Below are positions 6,022 through 14,319 of a stretch of 15,980 bases of DNA, one piece after another. The stretch comes from Gammaproteobacteria bacterium RIFCSPHIGHO2_12_FULL_37_34 (GTDB lineage: Bacteria; Pseudomonadota; Gammaproteobacteria; DSM-16500). Location of the stretch: the NCBI GenBank assembly GCA_001801495.1, contig MGXW01000094.1, positions 1 through 15,980 of the forward strand, written 5' to 3'. The translations under genes and the position numbers were made by a program. The notes under the pieces were generated by a model, which saw only the letters and a program-made list of their open reading frames with translations, searched no databases and had not been told where the DNA came from. Each line of letters starts with the position of its first letter. The stretch's first letter is position 1.

Positions 6022-8321
6022 TGGCTGAAATTGAAATTGAAATCAATGGTTGCAAATTAACAGCAAAGCCAAATCAAACCATTATTGAAGTGGCAGATGC
6101 AGCGCAGATCTATATTCCACGTTTTTGTTATCACAAACATTTATCTATTGCTGCAAATTGTCGTATGTGTTTAGTGGAAGTAGAAAAATCACCGAAGACA
6201 TTGCCTGCCTGTGCAACGCCGGTTGCATCTGGAATGAAAGTGTTTACTCAATCAGCAAAAACCATTGAAGCGCAACGAGCTATCATGCAATTTTTATTAA
6301 TTAATCATCCACTCGATTGCCCGATTTGCGATCAAGGAGGGGAATGCGAGTTGCAAGATTTAGCAATGGGATATGGTTCTTCTCACTCCCATTACAATGA
6401 ATGCAAACGTGCTGTTTACGACCAAGATTTGGGTCCTTTAATTGCAACCGATATGACGCGTTGTATTTATTGCACGCGCTGTGTGCGTTTTGGCGAAGAA
6501 GTTGCAGGCATGCGAGAAATGGGCGGCACCTATCGCGGTGAGCACACTGAAATTGGCACGTTTGTTAAACATGCTATTCAATCGGAGGTGTCGGGTAACA
6601 TTATTGATCTTTGTCCGGTTGGTGCACTCACCTCCAAACCCTATCGTTTTACTGCGCGCCCGTGGGAATTAGATCAAGCGCCTAGTATTAGTCCGCATGA
6701 TTGTTTAGGTTCAAACATTTACGTGCATACTCGTTACGGCAAAGTGATGCGAGTGATTGCGAAAGAAAATCAAGCGATTAACCAAACGTGGTTATCCGAT
6801 CGTGATCGTTTTAGCTATACAGGACTTTATCACCCCGACCGACTAGAAGAGCCTATTGCTAAAATAGATGGCAATTGGCAGCCTGTTGATTGGCAACAAG
6901 CGTTTGAATTAGCAGCACAAGGGTTACGAGAAACCATTGCAGAATATGGCGCTGATAAATTAGGAGCATTAGCATCGCCTAACGCCACGCTTGAAGAATT
7001 TTATTTATTGCAAAAAATAATGCGTGGTTTGGATAGTCCGCATATTGATCATCGTTTACGCGAAACGGATGTGCAAGATCAAGTAACGATGCCACTTTTT
7101 CCTGGATTAAATATGTCGCTTGCGGAATTGGCAACGTGTGATGTGATTGTATTGATTGGATCTCATCTGCAAAAAGAACAACCGCTTGTTGCATTGCGTG
7201 TGCGCCAAGCTGCCTTACAAGGCGCAACTATTGTGGTGATTAATCCAGTTGATTACGCATTTAATTTTAAAGTGGCATTGAAAAAAATTGTTGCGCCGCA
7301 CGTATTGCTTGAAGCATTAACAGAAATTAATATTTCTTCTATTTTAACAAATAAAAAATCTTGTATTTTACTCGGTGCACTTTCTTTGCATCATCCACAC
7401 GCCTCACACATACGCAATTTCGCACAAACACTTGCTCGCTCAACAGGAGCAAGCATCGGTTACATGACAGATGGTGCTAATACAGCAGGAGGCTGGTTAG
7501 CTGGAGCCATTCCACATCGGCAAGCGGGAGGAACTGCTATTCATCATCAAGGGTTAAGTGCTTATGAACAATTAACCAAACCTCGCCAAGCTTATATTTT
7601 ATTAAATGTTGAACCAGAATTAGATTGCGCTCATGCCAAACATGCAGTAGCAGCATTTACGCAAGCTAAATTTGTGTTAGCTTTATCACTTTACCGACAT
7701 CCTATTTTGCAAACGTGTGCCCAGGTGATTTTGCCCATCGCTGCATTTACTGAAACATCCGGTACGTATGTGAATGTGACTGGCGAGTGGCAAAGTTTTA
7801 CTGGCGTTGCAGAGGCATTTCGTGCGTCGCGCCCTGCATGGAAAATATTACGTGTATTAGGTAATTTTTTGAATGTGCCAGGGTTTGATTACGAGCATTC
7901 GGATAATGTGAAGCAAGAAGTGAAGGAGAAAGTGGAGCAGGCTCATTTTTCAGTGGCTCATCCAGATTCTTCCAATCCTCATTCTAAACAACAGGAGAGA
8001 CCTCCTATTGTGCTATCCCGTATTGGTGAAATTCCAATTTATGCAACTGATAGTTTAGTGCGTCACGCAGAGCCATTGCAAAACATACAAGATAAGATGG
8101 AAGGTGATATCGCCTCCGCACGTTTAAATACTAAAACAGCCAATCAATTACAGTTGCGTGATGGAGACAAAGCGCGAATAAAGCAAGGCCATGCTGAAGT
8201 TGTGTTACCAGTGAAAATTGATGATCGTATTGCGAGCGATGCTGTTTGGATTGCAGGTGGCATTGCACCTACTGCCGAACTAGGGGATTTAATGGGAGCA
8301 ATTGAGATGATGAAAATATGA
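6021..8321 (+). CDS. nuoG: NADH-quinone oxidoreductase subunit G (75 kDa type)
   Basis: Largest peripheral subunit, with several Fe-S clusters linking NuoF to NuoI. The protein is 766 residues. An N-terminal [2Fe-2S] ferredoxin domain has N1b ligands Cys36, Cys47, Cys50 and Cys64. The next motif, HPLDCPICDQGGEC, gives the His-ligated N5 cluster (His96, Cys100, Cys103, Cys109). CIYCTRC with CPVGAL gives N4 (Cys148, Cys151, Cys154, Cys198). A degenerate molybdopterin-oxidoreductase-like domain follows. The extra N7 cluster of E. coli is absent: only Cys228 (PHDCLGSN) remains in that region. Residues 624-665 form a charged, poorly conserved linker before the last beta domain. Its ATG overlaps the nuoF stop by one base and its TGA overlaps nuoH by four. 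Confidence 0.97.
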   Translation: MAEIEIEINGCKLTAKPNQTIIEVADAAQIYIPRFCYHKHLSIAANCRMCLVEVEKSPKTLPACATPVASGMKVFTQSAKTIEAQRAIMQFLLINHPLDCPICDQGGECELQDLAMGYGSSHSHYNECKRAVYDQDLGPLIATDMTRCIYCTRCVRFGEEVAGMREMGGTYRGEHTEIGTFVKHAIQSEVSGNIIDLCPVGALTSKPYRFTARPWELDQAPSISPHDCLGSNIYVHTRYGKVMRVIAKENQAINQTWLSDRDRFSYTGLYHPDRLEEPIAKIDGNWQPVDWQQAFELAAQGLRETIAEYGADKLGALASPNATLEEFYLLQKIMRGLDSPHIDHRLRETDVQDQVTMPLFPGLNMSLAELATCDVIVLIGSHLQKEQPLVALRVRQAALQGATIVVINPVDYAFNFKVALKKIVAPHVLLEALTEINISSILTNKKSCILLGALSLHHPHASHIRNFAQTLARSTGASIGYMTDGANTAGGWLAGAIPHRQAGGTAIHHQGLSAYEQLTKPRQAYILLNVEPELDCAHAKHAVAAFTQAKFVLALSLYRHPILQTCAQVILPIAAFTETSGTYVNVTGEWQSFTGVAEAFRASRPAWKILRVLGNFLNVPGFDYEHSDNVKQEVKEKVEQAHFSVAHPDSSNPHSKQQERPPIVLSRIGEIPIYATDSLVRHAEPLQNIQDKMEGDIASARLNTKTANQLQLRDGDKARIKQGHAEVVLPVKIDDRIASDAVWIAGGIAPTAELGDLMGAIEMMKI

Positions 8322-9352
8322 ATGGTATGTTAGAAAATATCTACCTCATTGCCATTATTTTTGCAAAAGCAATTGCAATGGTGATTGTTTTATTTATCAT
8401 GGTGCTTTTGCTCACTTACCTCGAACGCAAAGTGATCGGTTACATGCATGTGCGTATTGGTCCTAATCGGATTGGCCCAAGAGGGTGGTTGCAACCCATT
8501 GCTGATACCATCAAATTAATCACTAAAGAAATTATTATTCCAACTGCATCTAATCGTTTTCTTTTTTTACTGGCGCCAGCCATTAGTTTTGGAACGGCAT
8601 TAATTGCTTGGGCAGTGATTCCCTTTGATCAAAACGCAGTGATTGCTAATGTCAATGCAGGCATTTTATATGTACTTGCCATTTCATCTATTGGAGTGTA
8701 TGGCATCATGATTGCTGGTTGGGCGTCTAATTCAAAATATTCCTTGTTTGGTTCATTACGTGCAGCGGCACAAACTATTTCTTATGAAATTGCAATGGGG
8801 TTTGCTTTGATTGGTGTTATGATGGCTGCGGGTTCGCTTCACTTCCAAACCATCGTGATTGCGCAACAAGGTGGATTTTGGCATTGGTATTGGTTGCCAT
8901 TATTACCATTATTTATTGTCTATTGGGTTTCTGGTGTTGCAGAAACCAATCGTTTACCATTTGATGTAGCGGAAGGCGAATCAGAATTAGTTGGCGGTTT
9001 TCATGTGGAATATTCAGGTGTGACTTTTGCACTTTTTTTCTTTGCTGAATATGCCAATATGGTGCTCATTTCTGCTCTTATTTCGTTGTTATTTTTAGGA
9101 GGCTGGTTATCTCCTTTTCAAAATATTCCTTATTTAGAGGCATGGTTTGCTTGGGTACCCGGGCCCATTTGGTTGTTGTTTAAGATAAGTTTTTTCTTAT
9201 ACTGTTTCCTTTGGTTTCGAGCTACTTTTCCGCGGTTTCGTTATGATCAAATTATGCGGTTAGGATGGAAGGTTTTTATTCCAGTGACATTGCTGTGGAT
9301 TGTTGTTGTTGCGCTTGCTGTGCAATTTAAAATAGGGCCATGGTTTGTATGA
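8318..9352 (+). CDS. nuoH: NADH-quinone oxidoreductase subunit H
   Basis: Membrane subunit (ND1 type) that anchors the peripheral arm and forms the entrance of the quinone tunnel. The protein is 344 residues with about eight membrane helices. Diagnostic stretches are LTYLERKVIGYMHVRIGPNR (32-51), AETNRLPFDVAEGESELVGG (208-227) and FRATFPRFRYDQIMRLGWK (300-318). The acidic third-loop motif DVAEGESE is the proposed link between quinone chemistry and proton movement. The start at ATG 8318 forms an ATGA overlap with nuoG. A second in-frame Met at 8327 (MLENIY) looks equally like a family N-terminus, so the start is uncertain by three codons. Confidence 0.97.
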   Translation: MNGMLENIYLIAIIFAKAIAMVIVLFIMVLLLTYLERKVIGYMHVRIGPNRIGPRGWLQPIADTIKLITKEIIIPTASNRFLFLLAPAISFGTALIAWAVIPFDQNAVIANVNAGILYVLAISSIGVYGIMIAGWASNSKYSLFGSLRAAAQTISYEIAMGFALIGVMMAAGSLHFQTIVIAQQGGFWHWYWLPLLPLFIVYWVSGVAETNRLPFDVAEGESELVGGFHVEYSGVTFALFFFAEYANMVLISALISLLFLGGWLSPFQNIPYLEAWFAWVPGPIWLLFKISFFLYCFLWFRATFPRFRYDQIMRLGWKVFIPVTLLWIVVVALAVQFKIGPWFV

Positions 9353-9852
9353 GTAAAACAATAATGCAACGCCTCACACAATACATAACAAGTTTTTCAT
9401 TCTGGGATTTTTTAAATGGTATGAAAGTAACGGGCAAGTATTTTTGGAAAAAGAAATTTACTATTCAATATCCCGAAGAGAAAACACCTACTTCCCCGCG
9501 TTTTCGCGGCATTCATGCTTTACGTCGTTATCCAAATGGCGAGGAACGCTGCATTGCTTGTAAACTGTGCGAAGCCGTTTGCCCTGCTTTAGCTATTACA
9601 ATTGAAGCAGAACCACGCGATGATCAGTCACGTCGTACCACCTTATATGAAATTGATATGTTTAAATGTGTTTATTGCGGGTTTTGTGAAGAAGCTTGTC
9701 CGGTGGATGCCATTGTGCTCACCAACATGGGGGATTATCATGTGGAACATCGCGGCGAGAATATTTTAACCAAAGAAAAATTATTAGCAATTGGTGATCA
9801 ATACGAGACGCACATTGCTAAAGATCGTCATCAAGATCGGGAGTATCGATGA
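9349..9852 (+). CDS. nuoI: NADH-quinone oxidoreductase subunit I (two [4Fe-4S] ferredoxin subunit)
   Basis: TYKY-type ferredoxin subunit that carries electrons from NuoG to cluster N2 in NuoB. From ATG 9349 it is 167 residues. Two CX2CX2CX3CP motifs provide clusters N6a and N6b: Cys68/71/74/78 in CIACKLCEAVCP and Cys107/110/113/117 in CVYCGFCEEACP. The amphipathic N-terminal stretch lies on the membrane in known structures. PRFRGIHALRRYPNGEERC (50-68) is typical. ATG 9349 makes a 4-bp ATGA overlap with nuoH, repeating the nuoC/nuoD and nuoG/nuoH junctions. An in-frame ATG at 9340 sits too close to AGGG (9334-9337), and ATG 9364 is also possible. Confidence 0.97.
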   Translation: MSKTIMQRLTQYITSFSFWDFLNGMKVTGKYFWKKKFTIQYPEEKTPTSPRFRGIHALRRYPNGEERCIACKLCEAVCPALAITIEAEPRDDQSRRTTLYEIDMFKCVYCGFCEEACPVDAIVLTNMGDYHVEHRGENILTKEKLLAIGDQYETHIAKDRHQDREYR

Positions 9853-10481
9853 TGCTTCCCATCCATATTATTTTTTATATTTTTGCTATCATTGCAGTAG
9901 CATCTGGTATCGCAGTTATTACCGTACGCAATCCCGTACGTAGCGTTTTGTCATTGGTGATTACATTTTTTGCTATGGCAGGCACGTGGATGTTATTACG
10001 CGCAGAATTTTTATCGCTCATTTTAGTATTAGTCTATGTCGGTGCGGTCATGACCTTGTTTTTATTTGTTGTTATGATGTTAAACATCAACAAAGAAGCA
10101 AAGCAAGGAGGGTTTGTACGTTATTTACCTTTTGGAATAATAGTGGTGTTCCTTCTGCTCATGATGATGGTGATCGCAGTTGGGCCTGCTTATTTTGGTC
10201 ACCTATACATGCCGCCTCCACCGCAAGAATCTGTTAACTATAGTAATACTTGGCAACTGGGCCAAGTATTATATACTGATTATGCTTATCCATTTGAAAT
10301 AAGTGGTGTCATATTATTAGTTGCCATTATTGCTGCTATTACGTTAACGCATCGTGGACCTGTGCGGCGCAACGTGCAGCGCCCAGCGGATCAAATTAAT
10401 GTTGATCCAAACGATCGTGTTCGTTTACTGAAGATGGCCGTAGAAAAAAAAGACCAGCGTCAGTCGCTTAAAAGGGAATAA
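9849..10481 (+). CDS. nuoJ: NADH-quinone oxidoreductase subunit J
   Basis: Membrane subunit (ND6 type) in the proton-pumping arm next to NuoA, NuoH and NuoK. The protein is 210 residues with five predicted membrane helices (about 5-26, 31-50, 54-79, 93-113 and 148-168). The conserved third helix reads LVYVGAVMTLFLFVVMML (61-78) with Tyr63, the segment that forms a pi-bulge during turnover in known structures. The cytoplasmic tail after residue 170 is highly charged. The start is ATGATG at 9849/9852. Both are usable, with GGGAG (9839-9843) giving 5 or 8 nt spacing. The upstream ATG overlaps the nuoI stop. Confidence 0.96.
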   Translation: MMLPIHIIFYIFAIIAVASGIAVITVRNPVRSVLSLVITFFAMAGTWMLLRAEFLSLILVLVYVGAVMTLFLFVVMMLNINKEAKQGGFVRYLPFGIIVVFLLLMMMVIAVGPAYFGHLYMPPPPQESVNYSNTWQLGQVLYTDYAYPFEISGVILLVAIIAAITLTHRGPVRRNVQRPADQINVDPNDRVRLLKMAVEKKDQRQSLKRE

Positions 10482-10487
10482 TATAGC

Positions 10488-10793
10488 ATGCCATCTTTAA
10501 CTGAATTTTTGATAGTTGCAGCTATTTTATTTGGGTTAGGAATAGCAGGCATTATTTTAAATCGCAAAAATATTATCGTACTATTGATGTCGCTCGAGTT
10601 GATTTTACTAGCGGTTAATACCAATTTTATTGCTTTTTCTTATTTTTTAAATAATGTGATTGGTCAAGTATTTGTGTTTTTTATATTAACCGTTGCAGCA
10701 AGTGAAGCTGCAATTGGATTAGCTATTTTAGTGGTGCTCTATCGTACACGACAAACCATTGACATTGAACAGTTGGATAAGTTGCAAGGGTAA
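10488..10793 (+). CDS. nuoK: NADH-quinone oxidoreductase subunit K
   Basis: Small membrane subunit (ND4L type) forming part of the first proton channel. The protein is 101 residues with three helices, the standard size. The two buried glutamates essential for pumping are present: Glu37 in LLMSLELILLAVN and Glu73 in AASEAAIGLAI, matching Glu36 and Glu72 of E. coli. The start ATG 10488 is preceded by AGGGA (10473-10477) at 10 nt. It begins 6 bp after nuoJ, and its TAA shares one base with the nuoL ATG. Confidence 0.98.
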   Translation: MPSLTEFLIVAAILFGLGIAGIILNRKNIIVLLMSLELILLAVNTNFIAFSYFLNNVIGQVFVFFILTVAASEAAIGLAILVVLYRTRQTIDIEQLDKLQG

Positions 10794-12766
10794 TGAATGT
10801 GGATAGTTTAATCTTACTAGCATTAATTATGGTTTTATTGCCATTAGGCGGAACACTGGCTGGCGGTTTATTCGGCCAAACATTAGGCAGAACATTCACG
10901 CATCGCTTGCTCATCACTTTAGTAGCCATCTCATTTTTTTTATCCTGTTATCTTTTTAAAATTTTTGCAATGGATAAACACCCTGCTGTAGAAGGTATCT
11001 TGTATACATGGGCAACAGCTGGATTATTACGCTTTGATATTGCTTTTTTACTGGATCCACTCAGTGCCACCATGACAACCATTGTACTTTTTGTATCGTT
11101 AATGGTTCATATCTACACGATAGGTTATATGGCGGATGATCCGGGCTATCAACGATTTTTCTGCTATGTTTCATTATTTACCTTTTTCATGTTGATTTTA
11201 GTATTAGCGAATAATTTTTTATTACTATTTTTCGGGTGGGAAGGTGTGGGATTGGTTTCTTATTTATTAATCGGCTTTTGGTTTAAACGGGAGACCGCTT
11301 TATTTGGTAGCCTAAAAGCATTTATTGTTAATCGAGTAGGAGATGTTGGATTTATTCTAGCAATTGCTGCTGTTCTTATGTATTTTGGAACACTGCATTA
11401 TCACGATGTGTTTCAGCACGTGCCCGATGTTATTCAACTTCGCTTATCTATTCTACCCGGATGGAATGTTTCTGTTATTACAGTCATTTGCTTTTTACTT
11501 TTTTTTGGGGCCATGGCTAAATCAGCGCAAGTGCCATTGCATGTATGGTTACCTGAATCCATGGAAGGTCCTACACCTATTTCAGCGTTGATCCATGCTG
11601 CAACCATGGTGACAGCAGGCATTTATATGGTGGCGCGCATGTCACCTTTATTTGAATTTTCACCTGCCATGTTAAGTTTTATTTTAGTGATTGGTGGCTC
11701 CACTGCATTTTTTATGGGATTAGTAGCCGTTGTGCAATATGATATAAAACGCGTGATTGCTTATTCGACTATTTCTCAACTTGGTTATATGGCGGTTGCA
11801 TTAGGTGCATCAGCTTATGATGCTGCTATTTTCCATTTGATTACTCACGCTTTTTTTAAAGCACTATTATTCTTAGCAGCGGGATCTGTCATCATTGCTT
11901 TGCATCATGAACAAGATATGCGAAAAATGGGTGGATTGGTATCGTATATGCCAATTACCTATCTCACTTTTGCCATTGGTGCGCTCGCGCTTTCTGCTAT
12001 TCCACCTTTTTCTGGATTTTATTCTAAAGATATTATTATTGAAGCGGTTCAATTAAGCATCGTACCAGGTGCAGGTTATGCTTATTATTGTGTATTAGCA
12101 GGCGCGTTTGTTACACCGCTTTATATTTTTCGTGCACTATTTATGACATTTCATACAGAAGAGCGTATGGATCCTGCTTTAAAAGGCCATGTAAAAGAAT
12201 CACCATGGGTTGTTTTATTGCCTTTAATTGGTTTAGCTATTCCTAGTGTGGTGGCAGGTCAATTATTAATTGATCGCATGTTGTTTTTGCAGCCCACGCT
12301 ATTAGGCAATAGTATTTTTGTTTTGCCTGATCATCATGTGATTGATCAATTATCAACTGAATATCTTGGCGCAAATAAGATGGCGTTGGAAGCGGGTGAA
12401 ACAGTAACATTTTGGTTAGCAATGGCTGGCATTGTGAGTGCATGGTTATTCACTGCCTTTCTTCCCAGCTTAAGCGAGTGGTTTAAAAAGAAATTTTCTT
12501 TATTGTATGCCATTTTAGTACGTAAATATGGTTTTGATGATTTTAATCAAGTGGTATTTGTTCAGGGTACGCAAGAGGCCGGCCATCTTTGCTATGAAGT
12601 GAGCGATGTGCAATTAATTGATGGTAGTGTGAATGGAGCAGGTCGGTTTGTAGTATGGTTTGCTCGCATATCGCGTTTGATGCAAAGTGGTTATGTTTAT
12701 CATTATGCGCTTGCTATGGTATTAGGTATTCTTATCTTTCTAGTATGGTATGTGGGAGGTTTTTGA
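10793..12766 (+). CDS. nuoL: NADH-quinone oxidoreductase subunit L (antiporter-like)
   Basis: The distal antiporter-like pump (ND5 type), with the long lateral helix running along the membrane arm. The protein is 657 residues, expected to span the membrane about sixteen times. Channel residues seen: Glu150 in GWEGVGLVSYLL, Lys243 in MAKSAQVPLHVWLP, His268 in ALIHAATMVTAGIY, His352 and Lys356 in THAFFKALLF, and Lys412-Asp413 in FYSKD. ATG 10793 overlaps the nuoK TAA by one base, but AAGGG (10786-10790) is only 2 nt before it. GTG 10799, in frame two codons later, would have 8-nt spacing and is a real alternative. The stop is one base before nuoM. Confidence 0.97.
   Translation: MNVDSLILLALIMVLLPLGGTLAGGLFGQTLGRTFTHRLLITLVAISFFLSCYLFKIFAMDKHPAVEGILYTWATAGLLRFDIAFLLDPLSATMTTIVLFVSLMVHIYTIGYMADDPGYQRFFCYVSLFTFFMLILVLANNFLLLFFGWEGVGLVSYLLIGFWFKRETALFGSLKAFIVNRVGDVGFILAIAAVLMYFGTLHYHDVFQHVPDVIQLRLSILPGWNVSVITVICFLLFFGAMAKSAQVPLHVWLPESMEGPTPISALIHAATMVTAGIYMVARMSPLFEFSPAMLSFILVIGGSTAFFMGLVAVVQYDIKRVIAYSTISQLGYMAVALGASAYDAAIFHLITHAFFKALLFLAAGSVIIALHHEQDMRKMGGLVSYMPITYLTFAIGALALSAIPPFSGFYSKDIIIEAVQLSIVPGAGYAYYCVLAGAFVTPLYIFRALFMTFHTEERMDPALKGHVKESPWVVLLPLIGLAIPSVVAGQLLIDRMLFLQPTLLGNSIFVLPDHHVIDQLSTEYLGANKMALEAGETVTFWLAMAGIVSAWLFTAFLPSLSEWFKKKFSLLYAILVRKYGFDDFNQVVFVQGTQEAGHLCYEVSDVQLIDGSVNGAGRFVVWFARISRLMQSGYVYHYALAMVLGILIFLVWYVGGF
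12754..12760 (+). promoter_or_regulatory. Ribosome binding site fixing the nuoM start
   Basis: GGGAGGT, the strongest Shine-Dalgarno in the window, lies within the last codons of nuoL and 7 nt before ATG 12768. The frame is open up to ATG 12750, but that codon lies upstream of this site. Confidence 0.75.
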
Positions 12767-12767
12767 G

Positions 12768-14309
12768 ATGCTAGAACAATTTCCCATTTTATCTATACTC
12801 ATTTGGGTGCCAGTGTTAGGTGCGGTGTTCTGCTTGTGTACGGGGGGTGATCAACATGCTTCTTTCGCGCGCACGATTGCAGTTGTTACCGCACTGATTA
12901 ATATGTTGCTTTGCATACCACTGTGGTGGTATTTCGATCCCAGCTTATATGACATGCAATTTTTAGAAGATCATCTTTGGATACGTGCTTTTCAAATACA
13001 TTATGCACTTGGAATAGATGGTATTTCTTTGGTGATGGTTGTGCTTACTAATTTTACTGGCTTATTAGTTGTGATTGCAGGTTGTCATAGCATTAAGTTA
13101 CGTGTAGCACAATACATGGCTACGTTTCTCGTTTTGCAAGGCATGATTGTTGGAGTGTTTTGTGCGATGGATGCCGTGTTATTTTATGTGTTTTGGGAAG
13201 GCATGTTGATTCCCATGTATCTATCAATTGGTATCTGGGGAAGCGCTAATCGTTCATATGCTTCCATTAAATTTTTCTTGTTTACATTTTTCGGATCCAT
13301 TTTAATGTTGGTTGCTTTGATTTATCTTTATAATCAAGCGAATTCTTTTATGATTCAAAGTTTTTATCATTTACCACTTCGTTTAACCACGCAAATTTGG
13401 ATATTTCTTGCTTTTTTAATTGCATTTGCGGTGAAAGTGCCGATGTGGCCTATTCATACCTGGTTACCGGATGCGCATACGGAAGCACCTGCTGGTGGTT
13501 CAGTCGTATTAGCAGCATTAATGTTGAAGTTGGGTGTATATGGTTTCTTACGATTTAGTATGCCGATTGCTCCTTTGGCATCTGAAAAATTGGCGGGACT
13601 CATGATTGTGCTTTCATTAATTGCGATCGTCTATATTGGTTTGATTGCGATTGTACAATCGGATATGAAAAAATTGATTGCTTATTCTTCGATCGCTCAC
13701 ATGGGATTTGCAACGTTGGGTTGTTTTATGGTGTATGAAATCATTTATCGTGCCCATAATTTGCAAGATGCTTATATGAGTTTAGAAGGCGCAGTGATAC
13801 AAATGGTTTCGCATGCATTTGGTTCTGGCGCAATGTTCTTAGGTGTTGGATTATTAGCGGAGCGATTTTACAATCATAGTCGTTTGATTAAAGATTATGG
13901 TGGCGTAGCACATACCATGCCTGTTTTTGCAGCGTTTTTTATGTTATTTGCATTGTCTAATGTTGGGTTGCCAGGCACAGCTGGTTTTGTTGGTGAGTTT
14001 ATGATTATTATGAGTGCTTTTCAAACCCATCTTTGGGTGGCAGGATGTGCAGCACTCACTTTAATTTTAAGTGCTGCTTACACACTTTGGATGTATAAAC
14101 GTGTTTTCTTTGGTCCTCTCGCTAATGAATATGTTGCTCAATTTAAAGATATTACCTTTACAGAAAAAACAAATTATATTTTATTGACAATTGGCGTATT
14201 TTTCGTTGGTTTGTATCCAGAACCTATTATCAACGTATTGCGTGTAACAATTGGGCATTTATTATTACAGAGCATTCCAACAGAATTAGCGATGAATGTG
14301 GTAGGGTGA
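12768..14309 (+). CDS. nuoM: NADH-quinone oxidoreductase subunit M (antiporter-like)
   Basis: The middle antiporter-like pump (ND4 type). From ATG 12768 it is 513 residues with about fourteen membrane helices. Key residues are Glu144 in FWEGMLIPMY (the same number as in E. coli), Lys223 in AVKVPMWPIHTWLPDAH, Lys254 in LMLKLGVYGFLRF, and Glu410 in GFVGEFMIIMSAF. The start is chosen because GGGAGGT lies 7 nt upstream and MLEQFPILS fits the family. The frame extends to an ATG at 12750, which would overlap nuoL and lacks a site. The stop is 10 bp before nuoN. Confidence 0.97.
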   Translation: MLEQFPILSILIWVPVLGAVFCLCTGGDQHASFARTIAVVTALINMLLCIPLWWYFDPSLYDMQFLEDHLWIRAFQIHYALGIDGISLVMVVLTNFTGLLVVIAGCHSIKLRVAQYMATFLVLQGMIVGVFCAMDAVLFYVFWEGMLIPMYLSIGIWGSANRSYASIKFFLFTFFGSILMLVALIYLYNQANSFMIQSFYHLPLRLTTQIWIFLAFLIAFAVKVPMWPIHTWLPDAHTEAPAGGSVVLAALMLKLGVYGFLRFSMPIAPLASEKLAGLMIVLSLIAIVYIGLIAIVQSDMKKLIAYSSIAHMGFATLGCFMVYEIIYRAHNLQDAYMSLEGAVIQMVSHAFGSGAMFLGVGLLAERFYNHSRLIKDYGGVAHTMPVFAAFFMLFALSNVGLPGTAGFVGEFMIIMSAFQTHLWVAGCAALTLILSAAYTLWMYKRVFFGPLANEYVAQFKDITFTEKTNYILLTIGVFFVGLYPEPIINVLRVTIGHLLLQSIPTELAMNVVG

Positions 14310-14319
14310 AGGGGCGTAC

